A stretch of DNA of 10,303 bases from an uncultured Oscillochloris sp. (GCA_903877345.1 CAIRDL010000173.1:1-10303), one strand, 5' to 3'. Counted from the first letter of the stretch, positions 1 through 7,217 are shown. Made by a program: numbers and translations. Notes: generated by a model from the letters alone, not told the origin.

Positions 1-720
1 GACCTTCTCATCTTGGGTAAGACCTTGGAGATCGCTCGGTTCCGACACGACGGGCCAAGAAGTCATGCCTAGCCCGACCATCTTTGTGTCGAGATACGCC
101 TTCTGGGTCGCGTCAAGGTTGGCGAGAATGTCGCCCATCACGACGGCCCGGTCATAACTAATCTGACCATCAAGCCGATAGAGTTGCGCCGAGAAGGCTT
201 TGACCGCATGCGCGTCGAGGCCCGTGGTGCCGCTGGGCAAATCGCCAGCGAGAAGACGGCGGAAGGCGGTCATCAGGATGAAGCGCTGGTTGCCGTAGCT
301 GTTGATAGAGGCAATTTGGCTCTTAGCCAGGGTAATCAACGCCTGCTTTTGGGCGGTCGTCAGGATGGTGAGCATATTGAGCGAGGCGTTGGTGAGGAAA
401 TCGGTGTTATGGCCCATCTCGCTGGGGTCGTTGTCGCGTAACGCTTGGAAGCCCCAGAAGTCGGCGACCTTGCCAGGAGGGAAGAACGAATCAGCACCAA
501 GACTGCCGGTTATGAAGGCGAGGCCATCGAAAGAGAGCGTCATCTGTTGGGCATTATCCGAGAGGGTTTGCTCCAGCGTGAAGGAGCCGGGGCCGGTCTG
601 CGGGGGCGTGCCGGTCGCGTTACCGCCGATGGGCGGCGTGGCGGCACCGACGGGCAGCGCCATGCCGATCACGGCGCAGCAAAGCAGGAAGAGCCACCAA
701 GTTGAGCGTGTGCGTTTCAT
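1..720 (-). CDS. Uncharacterised secreted protein, 3' end outside window
   Basis: The minus strand is open for 240 codons from an ATG at 720-718 to the window edge, so the C-terminus is missing. Residues 1-27 form a signal peptide (KRTR, then WWLFLLCCAVIGMALPVG, with likely cleavage near GAA); there is no proper lipobox, so a soluble or exported protein is more likely than a lipoprotein. The mature part contains GADSFFPPGKVADFWGF (residues 75-91) and RDNDPSEMGHNTDFL (95-109). Three short motifs, LTTAQKQ (120-126), LDATQK (202-207) and LTQDEK (234-239), resemble the LTxxQ motifs of Spy/CpxP-type periplasmic proteins, but overall similarity is not evident. I vaguely recall secreted proteins of unknown function with the same FFPPGKVAD..GF..LRDNDP block in diverse bacteria; this is unverified and no function should be assigned. 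The start is supported by GGAGGT five bases upstream; an ATG immediately upstream (723-721) would be only two bases from it. It is transcribed divergently from the two-component genes. Confidence 0.85.
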   Translation of the reverse strand, partial: MKRTRSTWWLFLLCCAVIGMALPVGAATPPIGGNATGTPPQTGPGSFTLEQTLSDNAQQMTLSFDGLAFITGSLGADSFFPPGKVADFWGFQALRDNDPSEMGHNTDFLTNASLNMLTILTTAQKQALITLAKSQIASINSYGNQRFILMTAFRRLLAGDLPSGTTGLDAHAVKAFSAQLYRLDGQISYDRAVVMGDILANLDATQKAYLDTKMVGLGMTSWPVVSEPSDLQGLTQDEKV

Positions 721-725
721 CATTG

Positions 726-731
726 ACCTCC
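726..731 (-). promoter_or_regulatory. Shine-Dalgarno of the minus-strand secreted protein
   Basis: The minus strand reads GGAGGT, a near-perfect anti-16S match, with a five-base spacer to the ATG at 720-718. This decides between two adjacent ATG codons, because the one at 723-721 would leave only two bases. Confidence 0.75.
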
Positions 732-786
732 GTTGTTACCTTCCGGTCGCGCTTAGGCCGTGCGTTAAGCCACAGCAAGTCACACG

Positions 787-799
787 CTCTAGTTTAGAG
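787..799. promoter_or_regulatory. Short palindrome CTCTA-GTT-TAGAG
   Basis: A perfect 5-bp inverted repeat with a 3-bp centre lies in the divergent spacer, about 70 bp upstream of the minus-strand start. On the minus strand it includes TAAACT, a possible weak -10. It could be an operator for the secreted protein gene, but a 13-bp palindrome can arise by chance. Confidence 0.25.
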
Positions 800-871
800 A
801 ACCTGGGCGCTGAGCCATAGTGCAGGGAAGCACGACCTTGAGCGAGAAACGGTGATCCGGCGCATCCATTG

Positions 872-889
872 CCGTGAGCATTGTCACGG
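872..889. promoter_or_regulatory. CRP/FNR-like operator in the divergent spacer
   Basis: The sequence CCGTGAGCATTGTCACGG is a perfect 6-bp inverted repeat with a 6-bp spacer. Its core, GTGA-N6-TCAC, has the half-sites and spacing of the classical CRP-family consensus TGTGA-N6-TCACA. Its centre (880.5) lies about 75 bp upstream of the predicted kinase transcription start and about 160 bp upstream of the divergent secreted-protein start codon, so it could act on either gene. No CRP-family gene is in the window, but a cyclase-domain protein is encoded at 3176-7190. A dimeric NarL-type regulator, such as the one at 2194-2829, could use a palindrome too. Confidence 0.45.
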
Positions 890-939
890 GTAGGCGGTGC
901 AAGGGATGACGGCATACACGGGTCAGTTCCAGGTTGCTG

Positions 940-948
940 TGCTATCAT
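940..948 (+). promoter_or_regulatory. Probable extended -10 promoter of the two-component operon
   Basis: TGCTATCAT fits the extended -10 pattern TGnTATAAT, with one mismatch in the hexamer (943-948). No convincing -35 is seen at 17 bp. The usual start about seven bases downstream falls on or next to the A of the ATG at 956. Together with the absence of any Shine-Dalgarno before that ATG, this suggests a leaderless kinase mRNA. Confidence 0.45.
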
Positions 949-955
949 CACCTGT

Positions 956-2197
956 ATGCCAGCAAGCAACAGCCATACGTATGCGCGTACTCTTTTACCC
1001 GTAACGGCGGCGCTGTGGCTGGGGTATTTGCTCGCCTTGCTGCTGCTTGACGCACTGGTGTCGCCGCATCCGGTCTTTCCCGCCTGGTATTACCTGATCA
1101 ACGGGTGCGCGGCGACGGCCATTCTGGGCCTGGCGCTGTGGTCGCGGGGCCATGTGTGGCTGGGGCGCGCTTTCCTGCCTCTGGTGATGAGCTTGCTGTC
1201 GGTGGTTCCGGTGGTTCTGACGCAGATCGTTGCGATGCAGATGCGGCCAAACATGGCTACCAGCCCGGAGGCGATGCTGTCGCGAACGATGCCGCTACTC
1301 TTTATGGCCCTCATTCTCACGGCGTGGCAGTATGGCTGGTGGGCGGTGGTCCTGTTTAGCGGCGGGATGGCCGGGTTTACGTTGGGGCTGCATCTGGTGT
1401 TCTATCGGCCCGGTGGCCCATCACTCGTCCCGCAGATGACGGTGGTGGTCATTCAGACCATCAGCTTGCTGGTAGTCGGCTACTTCATCAGCACCCTGAT
1501 GCGGCTGTTGCGGCAGCAGCAAGCCTCGCTCACGCAGGCGAACGCCAAGCTCACCGCGTATGCAGCCACGCTGGAAGAACTGACCATCAGCCGCGAGCGC
1601 AACCGCATGGCGCGGGAGTTGCACGACACCTTGGCCCACACGCTCAGCGCGCTGAGCGTGCAACTCGAAGCGGTGAAAGCCTATTGGGATGTTGATCCGG
1701 CGATGGCACAGCCTATGTTGGACACCGCACTCACCGTTACGCGCTCGGGTTTGCAGGAAACCCGGCGCGCACTGAAGGCGTTGCGGTCTAGTCCGTTGGA
1801 AGATCTGGGGGTGGCACTGGCGGTGCGCCAACTAGCGACCGAGACCGCCGCCCGCGCCAATCTGCGCTTGAAACTAGAACTGCCGGAATGGTTGCCGACC
1901 CTCGCGCCGTCCGTGGAACAATGCCTCTACCGCGTGGCACAAGAGGCGACCGCCAATGTGGCGCATCACGCCACGGCTGAAACGCTGACGGTGCAACTAA
2001 GTTGCGCTGCTGGCGTGACTTTGCGCGTCAGTGATGATGGGCGCGGCTTCGACCCGCAACATGCGGACGCGGCGGGGCATTTCGGCCTGGCTGGCATGCG
2101 CGAGCGGACGCAGTTGGTGGGCGGCGAACTGACGATCACCAGCCAACCGGGGCAAGGCACCACCATTCAGCTCACAATAAAGGACGCGCCGCAATGA
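956..2197 (+). CDS. Membrane sensor histidine kinase, HisKA_3 (NarX/DesK-like) type
   Basis: This 413-residue kinase should autophosphorylate on a histidine and pass the phosphate to the regulator encoded next. Six hydrophobic segments (about 13-34, 43-62, 72-92, 111-124, 128-149, 162-182) form a membrane sensor with short loops and no large extracytoplasmic domain, so the signal is probably membrane-borne or sensed within the bilayer. A basic, Gln-rich coiled linker (183-215) leads to the H-box RELHDTLAHTLS with H223, then an N-box around E330 and N334, then a G-box DDGRGFDP followed by GLAGMRER; together these are the HisKA_3 plus HATPase_c arrangement. I chose the ATG at 956. The frame stays open upstream to a TTG at 881, but those 25 residues are hydrophilic, have no ribosome site, and would start inside the palindrome at 872-889. 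The stop overlaps the regulator start as ATGA. The stimulus cannot be read from the sequence. Confidence 0.92.
   Translation: MPASNSHTYARTLLPVTAALWLGYLLALLLLDALVSPHPVFPAWYYLINGCAATAILGLALWSRGHVWLGRAFLPLVMSLLSVVPVVLTQIVAMQMRPNMATSPEAMLSRTMPLLFMALILTAWQYGWWAVVLFSGGMAGFTLGLHLVFYRPGGPSLVPQMTVVVIQTISLLVVGYFISTLMRLLRQQQASLTQANAKLTAYAATLEELTISRERNRMARELHDTLAHTLSALSVQLEAVKAYWDVDPAMAQPMLDTALTVTRSGLQETRRALKALRSSPLEDLGVALAVRQLATETAARANLRLKLELPEWLPTLAPSVEQCLYRVAQEATANVAHHATAETLTVQLSCAAGVTLRVSDDGRGFDPQHADAAGHFGLAGMRERTQLVGGELTITSQPGQGTTIQLTIKDAPQ
2179..2184 (+). promoter_or_regulatory. Shine-Dalgarno of the response regulator, inside the kinase gene
   Basis: AAAGGA lies nine bases upstream of the ATG at 2194, within the last codons of the kinase. 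With the ATGA stop/start overlap it points to translational coupling of the two genes. Confidence 0.5.
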
Positions 2198-2829
2198 AGG
2201 TGCTAATTTGCGACGACCAGGCGCTGATCCGTGATAGCCTTGAGCTGTTGCTGAAGCTGGAAAAAGACCTTGAGGTGATAGGCCAAGCCCAGGATGGGGC
2301 CGAGGCGGTTGAGCAGGTGGCGCGACATCAGCCCGATCTCGTGCTAATGGATCTCAAGATGCCAGGGATGAACGGCATTGAGGCAACCCGCCAGATTTGC
2401 GCCCGTTGGCCGCAGATCAAGGTGCTGGTGCTGACGACGTACGACGATGATGCGTGGGTTTTTGACGCCATTCGGGCCGGCGCGGCGGGCTATTTGCTCA
2501 AAGACACCCCACGCGCCGAGGTGATCAAGGCGGTGCGCGGCACGGCTGAGGGAAAGGCGTTTGTGGATCCAGCCGTCGCGGGAAAGCTCTTGGGTCAGGT
2601 CGCTGCACAGCAGAACCAGTCAGCCACGCTGCTCACCGCGAAGCTGACCGGGCGCGAAGTGGATGTGCTGCACTTGGTGGCACAGGGCCACACCAACGCC
2701 TCCATCGCCACCCAGATGCATCTTTCCGAGGGTACCGTCCGCAACCACGTCAGTGCCATTCTGACCAAACTGGAGGTTGCAGATCGCACTCAGGCGGCGG
2801 TGCTGGCGCTGCGGCATGGGTTAGGGTAG
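2194..2829 (+). CDS. NarL/FixJ-family DNA-binding response regulator
   Basis: This 211-residue protein is the likely phosphorylation partner of the preceding kinase. The receiver domain (1-120) has the acidic pair D7/D8, phosphoacceptor D53 in LVLMDLKMPGMNG, the switch residue T81 in VLTTYDDD and the conserved K103 in GYLLKDTP, so all catalytic positions are intact. After a linker, a LuxR-type helix-turn-helix spans about 149-209, with LTGREVDVLHLVAQGHTN, then the recognition region MHLSEGTVRNHVSAILTKL. Length and layout are typical of the family. It overlaps the kinase stop by 4 bp, so the two are co-transcribed and probably made in a coupled way. Targets are unknown; the dyads at 872-889 and 2971-2990 are candidates because such regulators bind inverted repeats as dimers, but neither is shown to be its site. 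Confidence 0.95.
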   Translation: MKVLICDDQALIRDSLELLLKLEKDLEVIGQAQDGAEAVEQVARHQPDLVLMDLKMPGMNGIEATRQICARWPQIKVLVLTTYDDDAWVFDAIRAGAAGYLLKDTPRAEVIKAVRGTAEGKAFVDPAVAGKLLGQVAAQQNQSATLLTAKLTGREVDVLHLVAQGHTNASIATQMHLSEGTVRNHVSAILTKLEVADRTQAAVLALRHGLG

Positions 2830-2834
2830 TTTGG

Positions 2835-2871
2835 ATGCCCATGTCAATCACCGGGGGCTGAGCCTGGGCAT
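2835..2871 (+). terminator. Possible weak terminator hairpin after the response regulator
   Basis: ATGCCCA (2835-2841) and TGGGCAT (2865-2871) form a perfect 7-bp stem around a 23-base loop that contains a smaller GGC/GCC hairpin. It begins five bases after the stop codon, where an operon terminator is expected, but no T tract follows, so intrinsic termination is uncertain. Confidence 0.3.
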
Positions 2872-2970
2872 GATCTGCCTCGTCTTGCTGGCCCACATCT
2901 TGGGCGGTAAGCTGACGACCTTCTGGCAAAAGTGCATGCTTGGGGCAAACGCGGAAAAAACGGGGCAGAA

Positions 2971-2990
2971 TCACCCGGTAATCTGGGTGA
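2971..2990. promoter_or_regulatory. Inverted repeat TCACCC/GGGTGA upstream of the cyclase promoter
   Basis: TCACCCGGTAATCTGGGTGA pairs over 8 bp, six perfect outer pairs plus one G-T and one G-C, with a TAAT loop. It is followed by CTCC rather than T, so it does not look like an intrinsic terminator. It sits about 55 bp upstream of the predicted -35 of the cyclase promoter, a normal place for an activator site. Its binder is unknown. Confidence 0.4.
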
Positions 2991-3012
2991 CTCCAACGGG
3001 CTTTCAGATTCA

Positions 3013-3036
3013 CCACAAAGCCACAAACGCACGAAG
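3013..3036 (+). repeat. Degenerate 8-bp tandem repeat
   Basis: Three consecutive 8-bp units, CCACAAAG, CCACAAAC and GCACGAAG, lie just upstream of the cyclase promoter. I recall similar CACAAAG/CACGAAG tracts as common intergenic filler in several GC-rich phyla. No function is evident. Confidence 0.35.
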
Positions 3037-3042
3037 ATGCGG

Positions 3043-3071
3043 TTGCGGCAGACAGTCGTGTTTGGTATAAT
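3043..3071 (+). promoter_or_regulatory. Strong sigma-70-type promoter of the cyclase gene
   Basis: TTGCGG (3043-3048), a 17-bp spacer and a perfect TATAAT (3066-3071) preceded by TGG, i.e. an extended -10. The -35 matches only the TTG half. The predicted start near 3078 gives a leader of about 98 bases before the ATG at 3176. This is the best promoter in the window and indicates that the cyclase gene is transcribed separately from the two-component genes. Confidence 0.7.
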
Positions 3072-3090
3072 ACGAACAGATGTCTAAGAC

Positions 3091-3112
3091 GCGCTCCCCA
3101 ACGTCGGAGCGC
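3091..3112 (+). promoter_or_regulatory. 5'-leader hairpin of the cyclase mRNA
   Basis: GCGCTCC (3091-3097) and GGAGCGC (3106-3112) form a perfect, GC-rich 7-bp stem with an 8-base loop, starting about 13 bases after the predicted transcription start. It could stabilise the mRNA end or act as a regulatory leader element. It has no T tract and matches no riboswitch class I recognise. Confidence 0.45.
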
Positions 3113-3175
3113 CAACGGTTAACGAACCCGCCCATTCTATAGTCTTTCCCGCACCCTAATCATCTGCGAGCAACT

Positions 3176-6100
3176 ATGGATTCCATGACGGCCTACTTGC
3201 CACAGGATCGCCGCCAAGCCTTAGCGCACGGGGCGCAATTGCCCGCTACCACCGACGGTGCCGCCCTTTTTGCCGACATCTCCGGTTTTTACCCCGCTGA
3301 CGGAGGCGTTGCGCCGTGCGCTTGGCCCGCGCCAGGGCAGCGAAGCGCTCTCCAATCAACTCAACCGCACCTATAACGCGCTGATGGCCGAGGTGGATGC
3401 CTACCGGGGCAGCGTGATTGGCTTTGCGGGTGACGCGATTACCTGCTGGTTCGATAACGCTGACGGCCCCGCAGTGCCCCGCGCCGCCGCCTGTGCCATT
3501 GGCCTGCAACGCACGATGGCCGCAGGCGCGAGCATCACCCTGCCCGGTGGCGGTATCACCACGTTGGCGCTGAAGGTGGCGATTGCATGCGGCTCGGCCC
3601 GCCGCATGGTGGTGGGCGACCCAGATGTCCAAACCCTAGACCTGTTGGCGGGGGCGACGCTGGCCCGCGTGGCGGCGGCGGAGCATCACGCGGTGGCGGG
3701 GGAGGTGGTGCTTGATGCGGCGAGTGTCGCGGCGTTGGGCGCTACGGCGGTGACGGGCGCGTGGCGCGAAGATGCCGAATTGGGCGAACGCTTTGCGCCG
3801 TTGCTTGAACTGCTTACAGCCCCGCCCACCGCCCCGTGGCCCGCCCTGCCGACGGGCCTCCTCAGCATTCCGGTGTTGCGCCCGTGGCTCTTGCCAGCCG
3901 TCTATACGCGAGAATTGGCCGGGCAGGGCCTGTTTCTGACGGAATTGCGCCCCGCTGTGGCGATGTTCGTGCGTTTCGTCGGGATTGACTACGATAACGA
4001 GCCCGACGCGGAAACGCGCCTCGATGCGTTCATCAGTGCGGTGCAACGGGTGCTGACGCGCTATGACGGCACCCTGCTCCAAGTCATTATTGGCGATAAA
4101 GGCAGTTACCTCTGTTGCGCGTTCGGTGCGCCGGTGGCCTACGAGGATAACGCGCATCGGGCCGTGCTGGCCGCGCTGGCACTGCATGACGAGGCGGGTG
4201 CCGCGAGTGCCCTGCCGCCACTCCAAATTGGGCTGAGCCAAGGCGTTATGCGCTGCGGCGCGTATGGCGGCACGAGTCGCCGCACTTACGGGATTCTGGG
4301 CGATGAGGTGAATCTGGCGGCGCGGCTGATGGGGTTCGCGGCTCCCGGCGAGACGATGGTGAGCACGAGTGTCCAAGCTTCGGTGGCTGATAAGCTTACG
4401 ATTGAACCTCGTCCGCCGGTGCAACTCAAAGGTAAAAGTGGCCTCCAGCCGGTCTTTCTCATCAAAGGGGTGCGCCAAGTGCGGGCGGTGCGTCTGCCTG
4501 AGCCGGACTATGCGCTGCCGATGGTCGGGCGGGACGCTGAGTTGGCGCAGAGCGACCAGGTGCTCAGCCAGACGCTGACGGGCCACGGTCAGATCCTGGG
4601 CATTACTGCCGAAGCCGGGCTGGGCAAGTCACGCTTGGTCGCGGAAATTGTCCGGTTGGCGCAGCAACGCGGCATGGTCGGCTACGGCGGCGCGTGTCAG
4701 TCTACCGGCACGCGCAGCCCGTACCTCGTCTGGCAGCCGATTTGGCGGGCGCTCTTTGCGCTTGACCCTAGCGCAGCGCTCACGCGCCAAAGCCGCGATC
4801 TGGCAGCTTTGGTGGCGGAGTGGGCACCGGAACGGGTTGCAGCCACGCCGCTGCTTGGGCCGCTGTTGGGGCTGGCGCTGCCAGCAAATGACTTCACCCA
4901 AAGCTTGGAGCCGAAGGATCGCCAGGGCGCTTTGCACGCGCTGTTGCGCGATTGTCTGGTGGCGGTGGCCCGTGCCGCGCAGCGCATCGGCAGCGGCGTG
5001 CTGATTGTCTTGGAGGATGTCCACTGGATTGATGCGGCCTCGACCGAATTGCTGCAAGAACTTGCCCACGGGATCGCTGGGCTGCCGGTGTTGCTGGTGC
5101 TGGCCTATCGCCCGTCGGATCTAGCCCAACCGTATGGCCGACCGCTTGAAGGACTGCCCAACAGTACGGAGATCAGTCTCGGCGTCCTCGCGGGTGCCGC
5201 CGTCGCGCAGATGATCCAGCTGAAGCTGCTCCAACTCTTCCCAACGCGGGCGGGTGACCTGTCTGCCGCGTTGGTCGCGCAACTGATGGAGCGGGCGCAA
5301 GGCAATCCTTTTTATCTGGAAGAATTGCTGAACTACCTGCACGACCAAGGGATTGATCCGCGTGAAACCGGCACGCTCGTTGGGTTGGAATTGCCCGACA
5401 GTTTGCACCGCCTGATTTTGAGCCGGATTGACCGGCTGAGTGGGCAGCAACAGGTGATCTTGAAGGCGTCAAGCGTGATTGGGCGGCGCTTCCTGGTGGG
5501 TTGGCTCTACGGTGCGTTCCCACTGCTGGCTCCGCCCGACGGGTTCACGCTTGATCTGACGCAGTTAGCGCACCTTGATTTGGTGCCGCTCGACACACCG
5601 GAGCCGGAGTTGGCCTACCTCTTCAAACATGTGGTCACCCGCGAGGTGGCCTACGAGAGTTTGGGGGCAAGCACGCGGGCGACGCTGCACGATCAGATGG
5701 CGGCGTACCTGGAACAGACGGCGACAACGACAGAGCAACTGCTTGACATTTTGGCTTACCATTACGACCAGAGTGACAACCTGCCCAAGAAACGTGAGTA
5801 TCTGCGGCGGGCGGGCCTCGCGGCGGCGGCGCGCTTTGCCAATGCTGCCGCGCACGCCTATCTCAGCCGGGCGCTGGAATTGGCCCCGCCCGACGATTGG
5901 GCAGAGCAGTACACGCTGTTGTTGGCCCGCGAGACGATCCACGAGGTGTTAGGCGAACGGAGTCTTGAGGCTGCCGATCTCGACCGCCTGGAAGCCTTGG
6001 TGGAACGCCTCGCTGACCCGCCGCGCCGGGCGGAGGTGGCGCTGCATCGGGGGCGTTACGCCGAGCGTATTGGGAATTACCCGGCGGCGATCAGTGCCGC

Positions 6101-7190
6101 GCAGTCCGCTGTGACATGGGCGGAAACGGCGGGACTGACCGGCTTGGCGGCGACGGCTCGCCAGCGCTGGGGCTGGGCGCTGCTGCATCAGCACGACTAT
6201 GCCGGGGCGCGCACCCAACTCGAACAGAGCCTCCAGCTTGCACGGGCTGCCGGAGATCAGCGCCGCGTGTGCCAGACGCTCACGGATTTGGGCACGCTGG
6301 CGGTGCATCAGGGCGCGCACGCCGAGGCCCGCGAATGGTATACGCAGAGCTTGCACTTGGCGCGGGCGCTGGGCGACCGGCGGCAGGAGGGCCACGCCCT
6401 GGGCAATTTGGGCACCTTGTTGGCGGAACAGGGCGATCTGCCGGGGGCGCGGCTCGCCCTTGAGCAAACGCTCGCTTCGGCTGAGGCGATTGGCGACCGT
6501 CAGGTGGCCGGCACGACGCGGAGCAACCTCGGCTTTCTCTGCATTCTGTTAGGCGATTATCCCGGCGCACGGCAATTCCTCGCCGCGAGTCTGGCCCAAC
6601 TGCGCGAAGTTGGCGACCGGCGGGTGGAAGCCACGAGCCTGGGCAACTTGGGGATGGTGGCGGTGCATCAGGGCGCGTATGCCGAGGCGCACGCGGCGTA
6701 TACGGCCTGTTTAGCGCTCGCCGAGGCGATTGGCGATCCGATGCAGGTCGGGTGGGCGCACCGGGGCTTAGGAAGCGTGGCGCTGGGGCAGGGCGATCTG
6801 GCGGCGGCTGAGGCGGCGTACCAACAATCCCTGGCGACCCTTCAGGCGGTCGGCACACCGGCGCTGGTTGCCGAGCCGCTGGCGGGACTGGTGCTGGTGG
6901 CGCTGGCGCGTGGCGATGCGGCGGCGGCGCGTGGCCCTGCTGAGACGATTTTGGCCCATCTGACGACCGGCACCCTCGATGGGGCCGAAGAGCCGATGGT
7001 AGTCTATTTAGCCTGCTACCAAGCGTTGCGGGCAAACGCCGACTCGCGTGCCCCGGCGCTGTTGGCCCGCGCCCACGCCGAGTTGCAGGCGCGGGCGGCG
7101 CAACTTACCGACGTGACGGCCCGGCAGATGTTGCTTGAACAGGTACCGGCGCACCGGGGGCTGTTGGCGGCAATGGCGGAGAGTCGGTAG
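3176..7190 (+). CDS. Soluble adenylyl-cyclase-like protein with ATPase and TPR domains, one frameshift
   Basis: Reading ATG 3176 to the T run at 3286-3290, then shifting one base to ACC at 3291, gives a continuous 1337-residue protein. Without the shift, the frame ending at 7190 has its first ATG at 3258 and loses the true N-terminus. Domains in order: class III cyclase C1 (about 28-200), with metal residues D34 in LFADISGFT and D86 in GFAGDAITCWF and K133 in LKVAIACG; cyclase C2 (about 255-430), with catalytic N379 and R383 in EVNLAARL; an AAA/STAND-like ATPase from about 447, with Walker A AEAGLGKS (K484) and Walker B LIVLEDVHW (D614); then helical repeats, with seven 40-residue TPR units from about 991. 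This is the layout of mammalian soluble adenylyl cyclase and its bacterial relatives. No membrane segment or signal peptide is seen, so it is cytoplasmic. C2 has R266 in place of the first metal aspartate and G372 at the base-recognition site, so one composite C1/C2 active site is expected and ATP specificity is uncertain. The ribosome site is weak (GCGAG at 3166-3170). Confidence 0.88.
3286..3290 (+). other. Frame disruption: one extra T in a T run
   Basis: The bases GGTTTTTACC hold five T. The frame from 3176 reads ADISGF then YPADGGV and stops at 3376; the frame that continues for 1299 residues reads PVF then TPLTEALRR. Removing one T gives ADISGFTPLTEALRR, the expected cyclase motif. A phenylalanyl-tRNA could also slip +1 here, since TTT at 3287 and TTT at 3288 are identical codons, but five T is short for programmed slippage. 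Confidence 0.85.
6147..6966 (+). repeat. Tandem 120-bp units encoding TPRs
   Basis: About seven units of 40 codons each follow the pattern ..LGNLG....QG....A...Y.QSL.LA.A.GD... , i.e. TPR units of the 40-residue type in the cyclase protein, which normally mediate protein contacts. At DNA level, TGGCGGTGCATCAGGGCGCG is identical at 6298-6317 and 6658-6677, exactly 360 bp (three units) apart, a sign of past unit duplication. Confidence 0.8.
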
Positions 7191-7217
7191 CATTCCGTCG
7201 GTTGCCATCCCCAATCG

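Larger units (their letters stand above)
2830..3175. other. Intergenic regulatory spacer, no supported gene
   Basis: This 346-bp stretch between the response regulator and the cyclase gene has no open frame with a ribosome site or recognisable protein similarity. The longest forward frame (2831-3070) starts with TTG and its product is not recognisable. The spacer holds inverted repeats (2835-2871, 2971-2990), a short degenerate tandem repeat (3013-3036), a strong promoter (3043-3071) and a leader hairpin (3091-3112). Confidence 0.7.

Noticed and set aside
302..820. 172-codon forward frame at the left edge
   Set aside because: It is antisense to the minus-strand secreted protein, which has a signal peptide and a strong ribosome site, and the forward frame has neither.
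881..955. Upstream TTG start for the histidine kinase, adding 25 residues
   Set aside because: The added residues are hydrophilic and lie before a normal N-terminus and first membrane helix; there is no ribosome site, and the TTG falls in the centre of the perfect dyad at 872-889.
2831..3070. 79-codon forward frame starting with TTG after the response regulator
   Set aside because: No ribosome site or recognisable similarity; it overlaps inverted repeats and the upstream part of the promoter region, so it is read as intergenic.
2750..3115. 121-codon minus-strand frame across the end of the regulator and the spacer
   Set aside because: It overlaps the regulator's DNA-binding domain and the cyclase promoter, has no ribosome site, and its composition looks like a shadow frame of GC-rich DNA.
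3636..4586. 316-codon minus-strand frame opposite the cyclase domains
   Set aside because: The plus strand encodes clear catalytic motifs throughout; the minus product is rich in Arg, His and Gln as expected of an antisense shadow in GC-rich coding DNA.
7169..7206. Possible terminator hairpin (GGCAA/TTGCC) after the cyclase stop
   Set aside because: Only 5 bp of pairing across a 28-base loop and no T tract; not enough to call a terminator.
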